The notes under the pieces: generated by a model
Seen by the model: only the letters and a program-made list of their open reading frames with translations
Databases searched by the model: none
What the model was told of the DNA's origin: nothing
Translations under genes and position numbers: made by a program
Assembly (NCBI RefSeq): GCF_019166065.1
Contig: NZ_JAHTBN010000008.1
Span: 62,001 to 126,000, forward strand
Origin: Candidimonas humi
Lineage (GTDB): Bacteria; Pseudomonadota; Gammaproteobacteria; Burkholderiales; Burkholderiaceae_B
Length of the DNA stretch: 64,000 bases
Reading direction: 5' to 3'
Shown: positions 48,468-59,333 of the stretch, in pieces
How the letters are laid out: each line of letters begins with the position of its first letter
How positions within the stretch are numbered: position 1 is the stretch's first letter

Positions 48468-49973
48468 CTACCGTGCCTCCTGGCAAGCGCTTTGACCATC
48501 GTCGGCCAATTCACGAGCCAGCATCCCCACACGCCGAATCGAACGATCCAGCAGATCCGGGTCCGCCAGCCCGCAGCTCAAACGTATGAAATGATCATAG
48601 CGCCCTGAATTGGAAAAGATGGTGCCTGGCATGATGCATAGCCCGTCGCCCAAGGCAATTTCAAACAGGCGCAGAGCATCGACGGCGGCGGGCAGCTCCA
48701 GCCAGAATGTCACGCCGCCTTCGGGCGGGGTGAATCGCGTGCCCGGGGGAAACGATGCCGCGATAGCTTCGGCGGCGCGGGCGCGCAGCAGCCGCATGTG
48801 GTGCTTCAGTCTTTGCAAGTGCCGGTCGTAGGCGCGGGACTGGATGAACTGCGCAGCGACAACTTGCGGCCATTCCTCGTTGCTGCGGCCCTGGGCGGAC
48901 TTGAGCATGCCGATGCGGGCATGCCAGCGGCCGCCATTCATCCAGCCCAGGCGCATGCCGGGTGCCAGTGTCTTGTTCAACGACACGCAATATATGACCG
49001 TGCCGTCGGTGTCCCAGGCCTTCAGGGGCTTCAAGGGCATCGACGCATCGGCCAGGTCTCGGTAGGACTCGTCTTCGATCAGGGCCACGCCGCTGCGCGA
49101 GCACAGTTCCACCAAGCGCGCCTTGTGGGCGTCGGGCATGCTGCAACCCAGCGGATTGTGCAGATTCGGCATGACCACCACCGCCTTGATGGTGTCGTAG
49201 GTTTGCAAGGCCAGCTCCAGCGCCTCGACGACCAGGCCCGTACTGGGGCTGGTGGGAATTTCCAGGGCGCGCAAGCCCAGGGCTTCTTGCACCTGCAGCA
49301 GGCCGGAAAAGCACGGGGACTCGATCGCCACCGTATCGCCCGGCCGAGTCACGGCGCGCAGGATCAGATTGACTGCCTCGATGCCGCCATGGGTCACGAT
49401 GACCTCATCGGGAGCCAGTTGTACGCCTGCATCTAAGGCGCGACGCGCCACCATGCGGCGGAAGTACTCATTGCCAGGATCGATGCCCGTGGCGGTAAGC
49501 AATTGCGGATTGTGGCGCAACGCCGCCGTCGCCAGCTTGCGCAGGGCTTCGGCGGGATAAAGCTCGGGCGCCGCGGCGTTCGCGCCGCCCAGGTTCAGCG
49601 CCTGCGGCGCGGCCTGGCACATGGCAATGACGGCCGAGACCTTGGAATGCACGCCCACGAACTGGGCGCAATCGGGAATGGCGGGTGTCGGCTCGGCCAC
49701 CGCAGGGAGCTGGGCCGAGCGGCCGCGCTGCACGAAATAGCCCGAACGCGGCCGGGCGTGCACCAAGCCTTCCCGTTCCAGCGAACGATAAGTTTCGGTC
49801 GCGGTCGCCAGGCTCACCCCATGGCGCCGCATGAAGTCGCGCATCGAAGGCATGCGGTCGCCCGGCCGCAAGGTGCCGGCGGCAATGTAGCCGCTGTATT
49901 GCCTGGCCAGCCGCCGGTATAGCGGCTCGCTTTCAGGATCAGCGGCAGCTGTGGCTGTCGGGTCTCGGACCAT
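48468..49973 (-). CDS. MocR-type GntR/aminotransferase regulator
   Basis: 501 residues. N-terminal GntR winged HTH (RPGDRMPSMRDFMRRHGVSLATATETYR) and a fold-type-I aminotransferase domain with the PLP Lys in SLNKTLAPGMRLGW. MocR proteins bind PLP and usually control a divergent gene; here that is the small gene at 50159. A 19-bp palindrome lies between. Confidence 0.93.
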   Translation of the reverse strand: MVRDPTATAAADPESEPLYRRLARQYSGYIAAGTLRPGDRMPSMRDFMRRHGVSLATATETYRSLEREGLVHARPRSGYFVQRGRSAQLPAVAEPTPAIPDCAQFVGVHSKVSAVIAMCQAAPQALNLGGANAAAPELYPAEALRKLATAALRHNPQLLTATGIDPGNEYFRRMVARRALDAGVQLAPDEVIVTHGGIEAVNLILRAVTRPGDTVAIESPCFSGLLQVQEALGLRALEIPTSPSTGLVVEALELALQTYDTIKAVVVMPNLHNPLGCSMPDAHKARLVELCSRSGVALIEDESYRDLADASMPLKPLKAWDTDGTVIYCVSLNKTLAPGMRLGWMNGGRWHARIGMLKSAQGRSNEEWPQVVAAQFIQSRAYDRHLQRLKHHMRLLRARAAEAIAASFPPGTRFTPPEGGVTFWLELPAAVDALRLFEIALGDGLCIMPGTIFSNSGRYDHFIRLSCGLADPDLLDRSIRRVGMLARELADDGQSACQEAR

Positions 49974-50047
49974 GCGTTCATGATACAGCGCCGCATATGC
50001 ATACGACAGATATAGATGTGGAGCCTTTCTACCGATGCAGGCGCCGC

Positions 50048-50066
50048 GCGATACAAGCTGTATCGC
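50048..50066. promoter_or_regulatory. 19-bp palindrome, candidate MocR operator
   Basis: GCGATACAAGCTGTATCGC is perfectly symmetric and lies 75 bp before the MocR start, 93 bp before the small gene at 50159. A second GATACA-like half (TGATACAGCG) lies near 49980. Confidence 0.65.
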
Positions 50067-50158
50067 ATCAAATCCTCAACGCGTGTGCCTGTTCCGGCAA
50101 GGCGACGGCCACTATCCTAAATACCCGAAACCTCTTCCTAGCATTACAGGGATGCCTC

Positions 50159-50533
50159 ATGCCCTCAGCCACTTTCCGTGCCCCGCCCGATTGGTCCGAA
50201 CGCCGCTATCCGGTGCCCGGTGGCCAGCCGCTGCTATTATGGTTGCCGCGTGCAGCGCTGCTGGTTGCAGCCCATGGGCGGATCGAACTGGCCGGCGCAT
50301 GCAATGCACTTGCCTGGCTGGGCACGAAGGCCCCGCGCCTGCACACCCGCATCGAAGACGGTGAGCACTATATGCTGCAACAGAGCGGCCATGTATTCCT
50401 ATCGACAGATCCAGGACGGACCGCTACGCTGATCGTGCAGCGACCGGCCAGCGCGGCGGGAAAGCTGCTGGCCAGGCTGGGGCGGCGTCGCCCCGCCGGC
50501 GGCACGCAGAGCCCGTGCGCGCCCGACGCATAG
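50159..50533 (+). CDS. DUF2917-like hypothetical protein
   Basis: 124 residues. The middle (LWLPRAALLVAAHGRIEL, HYMLQQSGHVFLS) recalls DUF2917 proteins, which often sit divergent from a transcription regulator. A basic Gly/Ala-rich tail follows. AGGG precedes the ATG. The family call is tentative. Confidence 0.6.
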   Translation: MPSATFRAPPDWSERRYPVPGGQPLLLWLPRAALLVAAHGRIELAGACNALAWLGTKAPRLHTRIEDGEHYMLQQSGHVFLSTDPGRTATLIVQRPASAAGKLLARLGRRRPAGGTQSPCAPDA

Positions 50534-50719
50534 CGCCACCCTGAGCAGGGCGCCCAGTTCGACACCGCCGCCGAGATACGCCAGCACCGCCGCCCTCGCG
50601 GCTCCGAAAACGAACAAGGCCGCGCAAAACAAGCATCGTCATGTGCCAACGCCAGGCACTACCTGCACTATCTGCTACAGCCTCCCGCTGCACCCGCAGC
50701 GCCTGCTACGGCCGAGCAT

Positions 50720-51307
50720 TCAAACTGGATCGACGTCGGCGGGCGTAAATCGGCGGCGGCCGGGTTCGGGGCGGGACAACGGATCCACCGACCGCATGGT
50801 TTGCAGCGAGCGCTGCGTCAAGCGGTGGTACATAGCCGTGCCGCGCGTCTTGTCCGCGACTTCGGCTGCGCTCAGTTCACGCACGACGCGGGCCGGCGAC
50901 CCGATCACCAGGCTGCGCGGCGGCACCGCCAGGCCCGCCTTGACGAAAGCCATGGCCCCCACGATGCTGCTCTCGCCCACGACTGCGCCGTCCATCACCA
51001 CTGCGTTCATGCCCACCATGGCGTTGCGCCCTATGTGGCAACCGTGCAGGATGGCGCCGTGCCCGATGTGGCCGTCGACATCGACGATGGTGTCGTCCCG
51101 TTCCCCGCCATGCAGCACGCAGGCGTCCTGCACATTGCCGCCTCGCTCGACGATGATGCGGCCGAAGTCGCCGCGCAGGCTTGCCAGGGGGCCGATATAG
51201 GCGCCGGGCCCGACGAGCACGTCGCCGATCAGCACGGCGCTGGGGTGTACGTAGGCGGTGGGGTCGACCACCGGGGTGAAGCCGTCGATTGCGTAGACTT
51301 TAAGCAT
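50720..51307 (-). CDS. paaY: PaaY-type hexapeptide-repeat protein (gamma-carbonic-anhydrase fold)
   Basis: 195 residues, the PaaY size. Left-handed beta-helix repeats with [51 protein letters not shown]; metal-binding His residues are visible. PaaY is a thioesterase helping phenylacetate breakdown, but no other paa gene is in the window. Strong GAGGAA precedes ATG 51307. Confidence 0.85.
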   Translation of the reverse strand: MLKVYAIDGFTPVVDPTAYVHPSAVLIGDVLVGPGAYIGPLASLRGDFGRIIVERGGNVQDACVLHGGERDDTIVDVDGHIGHGAILHGCHIGRNAMVGMNAVVMDGAVVGESSIVGAMAFVKAGLAVPPRSLVIGSPARVVRELSAAEVADKTRGTAMYHRLTQRSLQTMRSVDPLSRPEPGRRRFTPADVDPV

Positions 51308-51390
51308 GGGGTTCCTCGGCAAGACCGGGCGGCCCGAAAGGTCGCCGTCATCTGTGCCTACTATAGCGCCCCCAAGGCTTCAGGCTCGGG

Positions 51391-51505
51391 CCCCGTCAGT
51401 CTGAGCCCTCTCAGTCCTGCACTTACCCTCAGTCCAGGGTTTCCCTTTAGTTCAGGGTTTCCCTTCAGTCCGATTTCCCTCCAGTCCCGCTTCCCTTCAG
51501 TCCAG
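51391..51505. repeat. Degenerate 16-18-bp tandem repeats at the livF 3' end
   Basis: Six to seven units of the type GGACTGAAGGGAAACCC (minus strand) start at the livF stop codon and run through the gap toward paaY. Units drift at 2-5 positions each. Confidence 0.7.
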
Positions 51506-52215
51506 CGCTTCCCATTTCTCGGCGCTGGCGCCGGCCAGGGCGCGCACGCGTTCTTCGTCCTGGCCGAACTCGGCCGCTGCACCGGTATAGACGATATGGC
51601 CGTCGTCGAGCACGTAGGCGCGATCGGCAACCTCTACCGCGGCGCGTACGTTCTGCTCGATCAGCAGCACCGACATGCCTTCGTTGCGCGTGGAGACGAT
51701 GACGCGGAACACGTCCTGCACGATCAGGGGCGCCAGCCCCTGGGACGGTTCGTCCAGCACCAGCAGCTTGGGATTGAGCAGCAGCGCGCGCGCGATCGCC
51801 AGCATTTCCTGTTCGCCGCCCGAAAGCTGGCGCCCCTTGTTGTGCTTGCGTTCGGCCAGGCGCGGGAACAGATCATAGACCCGGGGGATGTTCCAGGGGC
51901 CGGGGCGATCCATGGGCACCTTGAGGTTTTCCTCGACGGTGAGGTTGGCGAAGATGCGCCGCCCCTCCGGCACGAAGCCTACGCCCAGCATGGCGATGCG
52001 GTACGGCGGCGCCTGGGTCGTGTCCTGGCCGAATATGCGGATGGAACCCGACTTCGCCGGCGTCAGCCCCACGATGCTGCGCAAGGTGGTGGACTTGCCG
52101 GCGCCGTTGCGGCCCAGCAGGGTCACGAGCTCGCCCTCTTCCACATATAGGTCCACACCCTTCAGGATGTGGCTCTTGCCGTAATAAGTGTTGAGTCCTT
52201 GGACTTCCAGCGCCT

Positions 52216-52219
<4 letters not shown>
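51497..52219 (-). CDS. livF: Branched-chain-type ABC transporter ATPase LivF
   Basis: 240 residues. Walker A GRNGAGKST, LSGGEQEMLAIARAL signature and LLVLDEPSQGLAP. Starts at ATG 52219 overlapping the livG stop (ATGA). The last codons sit in the tandem-repeat array. Confidence 0.94.
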
Positions 52220-52965
<746 letters not shown>

Positions 52966-53907
52966 TTATTTTCTCCGCAGGAAGCCGAGTACGCCCCGGG
53001 GGAAGAACAGGACGATGCACACGAAGAATATGCCTATGAAGAACATCCAGTTCTGGGTGTGGCTGGAGACGAAATCCTGCAGGACGACGAAGATCGCCGC
53101 CCCCACCAGCGGCCCCCAGAACGAGCGCATGCCGCCCAGCACGGCCATGATCACGAAATTGCCCGACAGCGTCCAGTGCAGCGAGCGCGGGTCGGTGAAA
53201 TTGCTGAGCAGCGCATACAGCGTGCCGGCAATGCTGACGAAAAAGCACGAGATCACGAAGGCGATCCAGATATGGCGGTCGACCGGAATGCCGAGGAAGC
53301 GCGCGCGGCGTTCGTTCTCGCGAATGGCCAGCAATGTGCGGCCGAAGGGCGAACGCAGCAGCAGCGCCATCGCGCCCACCGACACGGCAAAGACCAGCAG
53401 CACCAGGTAGTAATAGGCCTTGTCGTGCGTCATGATGTCGATCTGGGTGAAACCCAGGTCGATAGGCTTGCGGGTGAAGCCCGTGAGCCCGTCGTCGCCG
53501 CCCGTGACCGAATGCCAGCGGAACGCGATGAAATAGAAAACCTGGCCTATGGCGATCGTCACCATCGCGAAGTAGATGCCGCGCAGCTTGACGATCAGCA
53601 GCCCCACCAATGCGGCCGCCAGCGTGCCCACCAGCACGCCCAGCACTATGGCCAAGGGGGTGCTGGGCACCAGGTATTTCAGCGCCAGCCCCGCGCCGTA
53701 GGCGCCCAGCCCGAAATAGGCGGCGTGCCCGAACGACAGCACGCCGGTGAAGCCCAGCAGGAAATTGACCGACATCGCAGCCAGGCCCATCACCAGCACG
53801 CGCGTGGCGAGGTCGGTGTAGCCGCCCACGTAGTCCATCCAGTAGGGCATGGTCAGCAGGACGATCCACAGGACCGCCACGGGAATCGCATTATGCTTGC
53901 CGTTCAC
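52966..53907 (-). CDS. livM: Branched-chain-type ABC permease LivM
   Basis: 313 residues, about eight to ten helices. NFLLGFTGVLSFGHAAYFGLGAY and the EAA-type loop FGRTLLAIRENERRARFLG are present. GTG start at 53907 overlapping the livH stop (GTGA). Confidence 0.92.
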   Translation of the reverse strand: MNGKHNAIPVAVLWIVLLTMPYWMDYVGGYTDLATRVLVMGLAAMSVNFLLGFTGVLSFGHAAYFGLGAYGAGLALKYLVPSTPLAIVLGVLVGTLAAALVGLLIVKLRGIYFAMVTIAIGQVFYFIAFRWHSVTGGDDGLTGFTRKPIDLGFTQIDIMTHDKAYYYLVLLVFAVSVGAMALLLRSPFGRTLLAIRENERRARFLGIPVDRHIWIAFVISCFFVSIAGTLYALLSNFTDPRSLHWTLSGNFVIMAVLGGMRSFWGPLVGAAIFVVLQDFVSSHTQNWMFFIGIFFVCIVLFFPRGVLGFLRRK

Positions 53908-54773
53908 AGGGTCATTCCTTCTTCGCCAAACAGGCCGCGCGGCCGGACCAGCAGCACGAGGGCCATCATGATGTAGATGATGGCCTCGGAAGCCGAGGGA
54001 AAGAACACCGTGGTGACGCCCGCCACGACGCCGATGAGCAGGCCGCCGACCAGGGTACCCGTCAGGCTGCCCAGGCCGCCCACGATAATGGCCACGAAGC
54101 TGGGCATGATGAGCGAATCGCCGATGGTGGGCTGCAGGCCCAGCAGGCCCGCGGCCAGCACGCCGGCCAGCCCGGCGAAATAAATGCCCAGGCCGAAATT
54201 GAGATTGCGCAGGATGCGCACGTTGACGCCCAGCACCGACACGGTTTCGAGATCGAGCGTGCCGGCGCGGATGCGCATGCCCAGCCGCGTGCGGTGCAGC
54301 ACGAAGAACAGCGCGATGACGGCCACCGCCACCAGTATCACCATGAACACCCGGTAGCCGGTCAGGAAGAACATGTAGTTGCTGAGCGGCTTGGTGAGCC
54401 AGCCCGGCAACTGGAAGGGCAGGCCTTGCGCGCCCCAGATGTAGCGGATCGAATCCTCGAACACGTAGGCCAGGCCAAAGGTGAGCAGCAGGCTGTAGAG
54501 CGGATCGCGGCCATAGCAGTGGCGGATCAGCAGGCGCTCGACCAGCAGTCCGAGCAGCGCGGTGATGACCGGCGCCACGATCAACGCACCCCAGAAGCCG
54601 GTGTAGGGCATGAGCGTGTAGGCGATATAGGCGCCCAAGGCAAGAAAGCCGCCGTGCGAAAAATTGATGACGCTCGTCAGGTTGATGATGAGCGACAGGC
54701 CCAGCGCCATCAACGCGTAGAACGCGCCGACGATCAGCCCGTTGAATACATTGAACAGAAGCAATTGAGTCAC
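53904..54773 (-). CDS. livH: Branched-chain-type ABC permease LivH
   Basis: 289 residues. LIVGAFYALMALGLSLI, NFSHGGFLALGAYIAY and FVAIIVGGLGSLTGT motifs. GTG at 54773 with AGGGG upstream; an ATG further upstream would add basic residues. Confidence 0.92.
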   Translation of the reverse strand: MTQLLLFNVFNGLIVGAFYALMALGLSLIINLTSVINFSHGGFLALGAYIAYTLMPYTGFWGALIVAPVITALLGLLVERLLIRHCYGRDPLYSLLLTFGLAYVFEDSIRYIWGAQGLPFQLPGWLTKPLSNYMFFLTGYRVFMVILVAVAVIALFFVLHRTRLGMRIRAGTLDLETVSVLGVNVRILRNLNFGLGIYFAGLAGVLAAGLLGLQPTIGDSLIMPSFVAIIVGGLGSLTGTLVGGLLIGVVAGVTTVFFPSASEAIIYIMMALVLLVRPRGLFGEEGMTL

Positions 54774-54958
54774 TGCGGGCCCCTGGTTGGCGCGTCGCCG
54801 CATGCACGCGCCGCCGCCTCGGCACCTGGGCCGGGCAGCGGCGTGGATACTGCGCTATGGCATATCATGCGTTGCGTGACGTGTACTGTTTCGAGTGCGA
54901 TCGTATACAGGACAGGCGTGGCGCCGCGGCGCGCCGGATGCGCCGCGGCATGCGCGCC

Positions 54959-56236
54959 TCAGGTGGGCCAGGTCATCTTGCAGCCCGATTCGGCCACAGT
55001 GCCCGCGATGGTCTTGCCATCGACGATGCGGGTGACGTGGAACAGGTCGTCGGGCGCATCGCCCTTGGGCTGCGCCGTGCCCACATAGAGCGAACCGATG
55101 AGCTGGTTCTGCCCGGCGCGATAGAACGGCGCATTGGGCATCAGGCCGATTTCGGGCGGCAGCGTGTAGCCCTGCAGCGCCTTGGCCATCTTGACCGCGT
55201 CCAGCGACTTGGCGTTATTGGCCGCCAGGGCGCAAGTCCAGCCGCCCACGAAGCCGAACCAGGTGCGCGAAGTAGGCACGCGGCCGGTCTTTTTCTTGAT
55301 GGCGTCGACGAATTCCATCACGTGCGGCACCTTGGGCTGGTTCCAGTACCACTCGAACACCCAGTCGCCCAGCCGCGCCTCGGGCGGCAGGGCCTCGAGG
55401 GTTTCGAGTTCCTGGTTGGCGCCGGCCAGGTGGAAGCGCTTGTCCAGCCCGAACTGCACCGCCTGCTTGAGCGCATTGGTCAGGTCGTCGCCGTTCATCA
55501 GGAACACGATGACATTGGGGTTGGCGGCCTGGGCCTTGATGAGGTAGGAGGAGAAGTCGGTGGTGCCCAGCGGGATCATGTCCACGCCCAGGTTGACGCC
55601 GCCGCCCTCTTTCAGGTTGGCGTCGTAGCCGTCCTGCAGGGTATGGCCGAAGGCGTAGTCCGAGGTGAGGAAGTACATCTTCTTGCCGTACATCTGCATC
55701 AGCGACTTGGCGATGGCATTGGTCAGCATGCGCGTGGTGTTGCAGACGCGGAAGACGTTCCAGTGGCAGGTCTTGCCGGTGACCTGGTCGGTGTGGCCGC
55801 CGGGCACGATGTGCAGCACGCCCTTCTGGAAGGAGACCTCGGCCATGGCCACGCTGAGCGCGGAATTCACGTTGCCCAGCAGGAAATTGACCTTGTCGCG
55901 ATCGATCAGCTTGCGCGCCTTCTGCACCGAGGTGCCGGCATCGCCGCTGGTGGAGTCTTCCGACAGCAGGACGGCCTGGCGGCCGAGAATGCCGCCCTTG
56001 GCATTGATCTGCTCGACGGCCAGTTGGCAGCCTATGAGTTCGTTCTTGCCGGTTTCCGCGTAGGTGCCGGTCAGCGGGTTGTCCATGCCCAGTTTGACCG
56101 GCTGTTCGCCGCGCGCCTCGATCATGAGAGGCGGCACCAGTTGCGCCACCCCCGCCGCCGCGGCCAATTGCAATACGGCACGGCGACTGATGCCCGTGGG
56201 CTTGGCGCCGACGGGCTTCTGTTTTGTCTCTTCCAT
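54959..56236 (-). CDS. Branched-chain-type ABC receptor with Tat signal (Peripla_BP_6)
   Basis: 425 residues. N-terminus carries ISRRAVLQLAAAAGVA, a Tat-type signal. The mature protein has KLGMDNPLTGTYAETGKNE and FLLGNVNSALSVAMAE typical of the family. Such receptors near LivHMGF often bind amides, ureas or aromatic acids rather than leucine; substrate unknown. Separated from livH by 185 bp. Confidence 0.92.
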   Translation of the reverse strand: MEETKQKPVGAKPTGISRRAVLQLAAAAGVAQLVPPLMIEARGEQPVKLGMDNPLTGTYAETGKNELIGCQLAVEQINAKGGILGRQAVLLSEDSTSGDAGTSVQKARKLIDRDKVNFLLGNVNSALSVAMAEVSFQKGVLHIVPGGHTDQVTGKTCHWNVFRVCNTTRMLTNAIAKSLMQMYGKKMYFLTSDYAFGHTLQDGYDANLKEGGGVNLGVDMIPLGTTDFSSYLIKAQAANPNVIVFLMNGDDLTNALKQAVQFGLDKRFHLAGANQELETLEALPPEARLGDWVFEWYWNQPKVPHVMEFVDAIKKKTGRVPTSRTWFGFVGGWTCALAANNAKSLDAVKMAKALQGYTLPPEIGLMPNAPFYRAGQNQLIGSLYVGTAQPKGDAPDDLFHVTRIVDGKTIAGTVAESGCKMTWPT

Positions 56237-56363
56237 TTGACACTCCTACGGTAGATGCGGAATGTGCTTCGACAGCCACATGAGAGTTGCTGCTAATGTG
56301 TTCTTAATTACTTATTAGGACTGCACACTTTGTTCATGAAAACAAAACCATACAGCCCTTTTT

Positions 56364-56393
56364 AATGTGCCCCGAACCACAGTTTTCTGTCAA
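56364..56393 (-). promoter_or_regulatory. Candidate sigma-70 promoter of the receptor gene
   Basis: On the minus strand TTGACA (56393-56388) is followed after 18 bases by CACATT, about 130 bp before the receptor's start. The gap is AT-rich with two CTTATGA repeats near 56404 and 56427. Confidence 0.45.
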
Positions 56394-56427
56394 GATAAAA
56401 TTTCTTATGAGCGCGCATAGCAAACGC

Positions 56428-57378
56428 TTATGAACCGCGCGCCCGGGCCGCGCCGGCCGGGGCGCCGGCCTGGGCGGCCTGTTCGTAGACACGCACCCAC
56501 TCGAGGTAGCGCTGCGCGATGCGCCCGGCCGCTTGCTGCCGCGTGATCGCGCCTTTGCGTTCGTCGGCCACGGCATCCCAGAAAGTCGTGCGTCCCACCG
56601 CGAAGCCTATGAACCCCGGCACTGCCGCCGCGGTGCGCAGCCAGCCGATCACCCTTTGCTCGTCGGCGCCCCGGCCCAGCACGATGCAGCCCACGCCGCG
56701 GCGCCCGCCGCGCTGCGCGGTGCCGACCAGTTCCTCGCAATCCGCACGGCTGTCCAGGCCTTCGATCTTCCAGACGTCGGGCTCGACATCGTCGTCCTGC
56801 AAGGAGCGTATCGCGCGGCACATCAGCTCGGGCCGCAGCTTGCGATCGTAGGCATCGCGATCGCCGCCGCAGCGCTGCAACTGCGCCGCATTGGCCGGCA
56901 CCAGCAGCTCGAACATCAAGCGCTGGCCCGCATCGCGGCATGCCACCGACAGGCTGCGCAGCCTGTCGGCCTGGCGCCGGTTGAGCTGTTCGTCGTCCTC
57001 GGGGTTGTAGCGCACCAGCACTTTGGCGAAGGTCGGCGCGACCTTCGCGATATGTTCCATGAAGGCGTTGCCGTATTCGAAGAAAAACTCGTCGGAACCG
57101 CTCTTCTCGACCGACACCGCGGTCACGCAGCCGCTGGCGTGCGCATCTTCCAGCACCTGCGCGCCGAACTCCTCGTCGACCAGTATGCCGGCGCGGTCCG
57201 CCGGCACGCCATCGCCCAGCGCCTGGCGAAAGCCGTCGTAGATCAGCCGCTTGCTGGCGGCCACCTCGGCGTGCTGCGGCGCGCTCAGGGGCGGCTCGAA
57301 GCCGAACATGCCGCTCACGTAGGAATGGCGATGGTCGAAGGGCAACAGGTAGAGAGGCCTGTCATATCCGGGATTCAT
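56428..57378 (-). CDS. DUF2090 protein (IolC-associated aldolase-like)
   Basis: 316 residues. DUF2090 domains occur fused to IolC in inositol catabolism and have been linked to 2-deoxy-5-keto-gluconate-6-phosphate cleavage. Visible: YLLPFDHRHSYVSGMFGF at the start and GRGADEQRVIGWL. TIM-barrel fold is likely. No other inositol gene is in the window. Same strand as the transporter, 190 bp ahead. Confidence 0.8.
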   Translation of the reverse strand: MNPGYDRPLYLLPFDHRHSYVSGMFGFEPPLSAPQHAEVAASKRLIYDGFRQALGDGVPADRAGILVDEEFGAQVLEDAHASGCVTAVSVEKSGSDEFFFEYGNAFMEHIAKVAPTFAKVLVRYNPEDDEQLNRRQADRLRSLSVACRDAGQRLMFELLVPANAAQLQRCGGDRDAYDRKLRPELMCRAIRSLQDDDVEPDVWKIEGLDSRADCEELVGTAQRGGRRGVGCIVLGRGADEQRVIGWLRTAAAVPGFIGFAVGRTTFWDAVADERKGAITRQQAAGRIAQRYLEWVRVYEQAAQAGAPAGAARARGS

Positions 57379-57452
57379 GATGGATCTCCTCGATACAATG
57401 CGCCGGGCGCAACGCGCGGCAGAACGCTGCGCATTGCGCTCAGCGCCTGGAT

Positions 57453-58136
57453 TCAGCCGGGACGCGCGGCTTCGACCAGCGCGGCGCGGTCCAGGCCGCG
57501 CAGGTCCGAAATATGTTCCAGGTTCATGTCGGCGACGGGCGCCGCCGCGCCTTCGGGCTGGCGGGCATAGTGTCCCTGGTGCACCGACACCGTGGTCAGG
57601 CGCTCTCCCAGGACAGCCTTCATGGCCGCCAGGATGCGCGGCTTGTCGTCGACCATGATGTAGTGCTGCGCGGGCAGGCGGGCCTGGATATCGTCGAGCT
57701 CGCGCTCTTTATGCACATAGATCAGGACGCGGCCCGCCACCGCGTTCCAGAGCCCCGCCCGGTGGATCTTGTGGGGCTGGAAGACCACGTCGCCATCGGA
57801 CAGTACCGCCGGCGTGGAATAGGCGTGCACGCGTTCCAGCATATCGAGCGCGCCGGGATACAGCCGCTCTGCGAAGGGGTAGTCGAGCAGGAACGCCGAG
57901 ACTTCCAGCAGCCTGGGATCGTTGCCCACCTCGGGACGCAGATGCTGCAGGGCTTGCAGATAGTCGGCATAGCCCAGGCGGGCGCGCAAGTCTTCGAAGA
58001 TCTGCCAGTAGCGCTCGCATGCCGCCTTACCGAAGTCGCGCTCGAGCAGCAGACGCAAATCGTCCTGCACCCGGTCGTTGTCCAGCAGGGTGTTGTCGCA
58101 ATCGAAGAGAAACACAATCGCATCGCTGGCTTGCAT
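57453..58136 (-). CDS. HAD-superfamily hydrolase
   Basis: 227 residues with motif I FLFDCDNTLLDND, motif II VLSDGD and motif IV VDDKPRI. Probably a small-molecule phosphatase; substrate unknown. Probably co-transcribed with the DUF2090 gene 74 bp downstream. Confidence 0.88.
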   Translation of the reverse strand: MQASDAIVFLFDCDNTLLDNDRVQDDLRLLLERDFGKAACERYWQIFEDLRARLGYADYLQALQHLRPEVGNDPRLLEVSAFLLDYPFAERLYPGALDMLERVHAYSTPAVLSDGDVVFQPHKIHRAGLWNAVAGRVLIYVHKERELDDIQARLPAQHYIMVDDKPRILAAMKAVLGERLTTVSVHQGHYARQPEGAAAPVADMNLEHISDLRGLDRAALVEAARPG

Positions 58137-58433
58137 ACGGCGGCCCTCGAAAAATGGCGACACCCTGCATCGCGCGATGCGCAGCAAGGCCTATCCCGCG
58201 GCTTTGGACGCTTTCCACGCAAGATCGCGAAGTGCTGCACGCCTGGCCGCTCGAGCCCCGTACCGCAAGGCTTGCGGCGCAGGGCCTGATTCATTCTACC
58301 GCCGCCCCCACGGGCCATGAGGCCAGGGTGTGTAACAAAAGCCATGCTTTTATTTCGGCACAACGCCCATGGCCTCGTGCAGCCGGGCTCTTCTATCGGC
58401 GCCCTGCAAAAACAGCGGCCGCCGCTCGAGCGG
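58137..58433. other. Non-coding gap
   Basis: About 300 bp with no supported gene and no clear structure. The frames here are broken and out of phase with neighbours. Confidence 0.45.
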
Positions 58434-59120
58434 CTACATATCGGCGCTGCCCTGGCGGCGATATTCGCCGGAGCCAGCCGCCGGCGCCTCGCTTGCCGCA
58501 CCGCCCTCTTCCCCTCTTCTTGCGCGCAGCCGCCTCTGGTACCAAAACGTCCACGCCAGCATGACGCCATAAATGGCATAGCTGACGATGGGCGACACGA
58601 CCAGCACGCGCTCTACCGGCCAATACCATGCAAAGCCGCAGCGCAGCAGGCATTCCAGCGTGAGCCCGGCACCCCAGACCAGCGTCATCAGGCGCATCGC
58701 GCCGCGCAGTACCGGCGTCTCGCGCCACAGCATCTCGAATCGCGCCGGGCCGTCGGCCTGCTGCCTGGCCAGCGTGGCGCGGGCCAGATAAAAAGTAAGA
58801 GGACGCGGCAAGGCCAGCGAGCCCAGGAAAATGACGCCGATCAGGCCCGAGGCCAGCGACTCGCGTATCAGCAGCATCCTGGGGCTGCCGCCCAGCGCCA
58901 TCACGGCGATGGAAAGCACGATGCCCAGCAGCACGAAGGCGCTCAAGGCATCGACGCGGCGGAACCGGGCGAATTCGACCGCGCTCCATACCAGCGGCGG
59001 CACGGCCGACGCATACAACGCGCCTGTTTCGCCGTAGTGCGGCAGCGCGATCCGATATGCCAGCCAGGGCAGCAGCAGATTGACGGCGAATTCGAGAACG
59101 AGCTTGGGATTGAATTTCAA
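58434..59120 (-). CDS. VC0807-type membrane protein
   Basis: About 228 residues, five to six hydrophobic segments, with the family pattern LLLPWLAYRIALPHYG and SAVPPLVWSAVEFARFRRVDALS. The start is taken as a TTG at 59120 with AGGA upstream; an ATG at 59153 adds 11 residues. Function unknown; the C-terminal tail is hydrophilic. Confidence 0.78.
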   Translation of the reverse strand: MKFNPKLVLEFAVNLLLPWLAYRIALPHYGETGALYASAVPPLVWSAVEFARFRRVDALSAFVLLGIVLSIAVMALGGSPRMLLIRESLASGLIGVIFLGSLALPRPLTFYLARATLARQQADGPARFEMLWRETPVLRGAMRLMTLVWGAGLTLECLLRCGFAWYWPVERVLVVSPIVSYAIYGVMLAWTFWYQRRLRARRGEEGGAASEAPAAGSGEYRRQGSADM

Positions 59121-59333
59121 GGGATGAGATCCTGGCGCGGCGGCCGGAAGCATTCGGCGCGGGCGCGGCGCCTGGGCGGCGCGACGCAAGCGAATGGGGC
59201 ACTTTAGTGCCGTTCGAATATTCAACTTCCGAGACACGGCACTAGCGGTAGTAATCCCAGCAGTATATTGCGGCCGCGGGCAAGCGCGGCCACGCCGGCG
59301 CCTGCCGCGACGTCAGGCGTCAGGCATCAGGCG

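Noticed and set aside
56404-56433. Direct CTTATGA repeats upstream of the receptor gene
   Set aside because: Two short copies only; could be chance.
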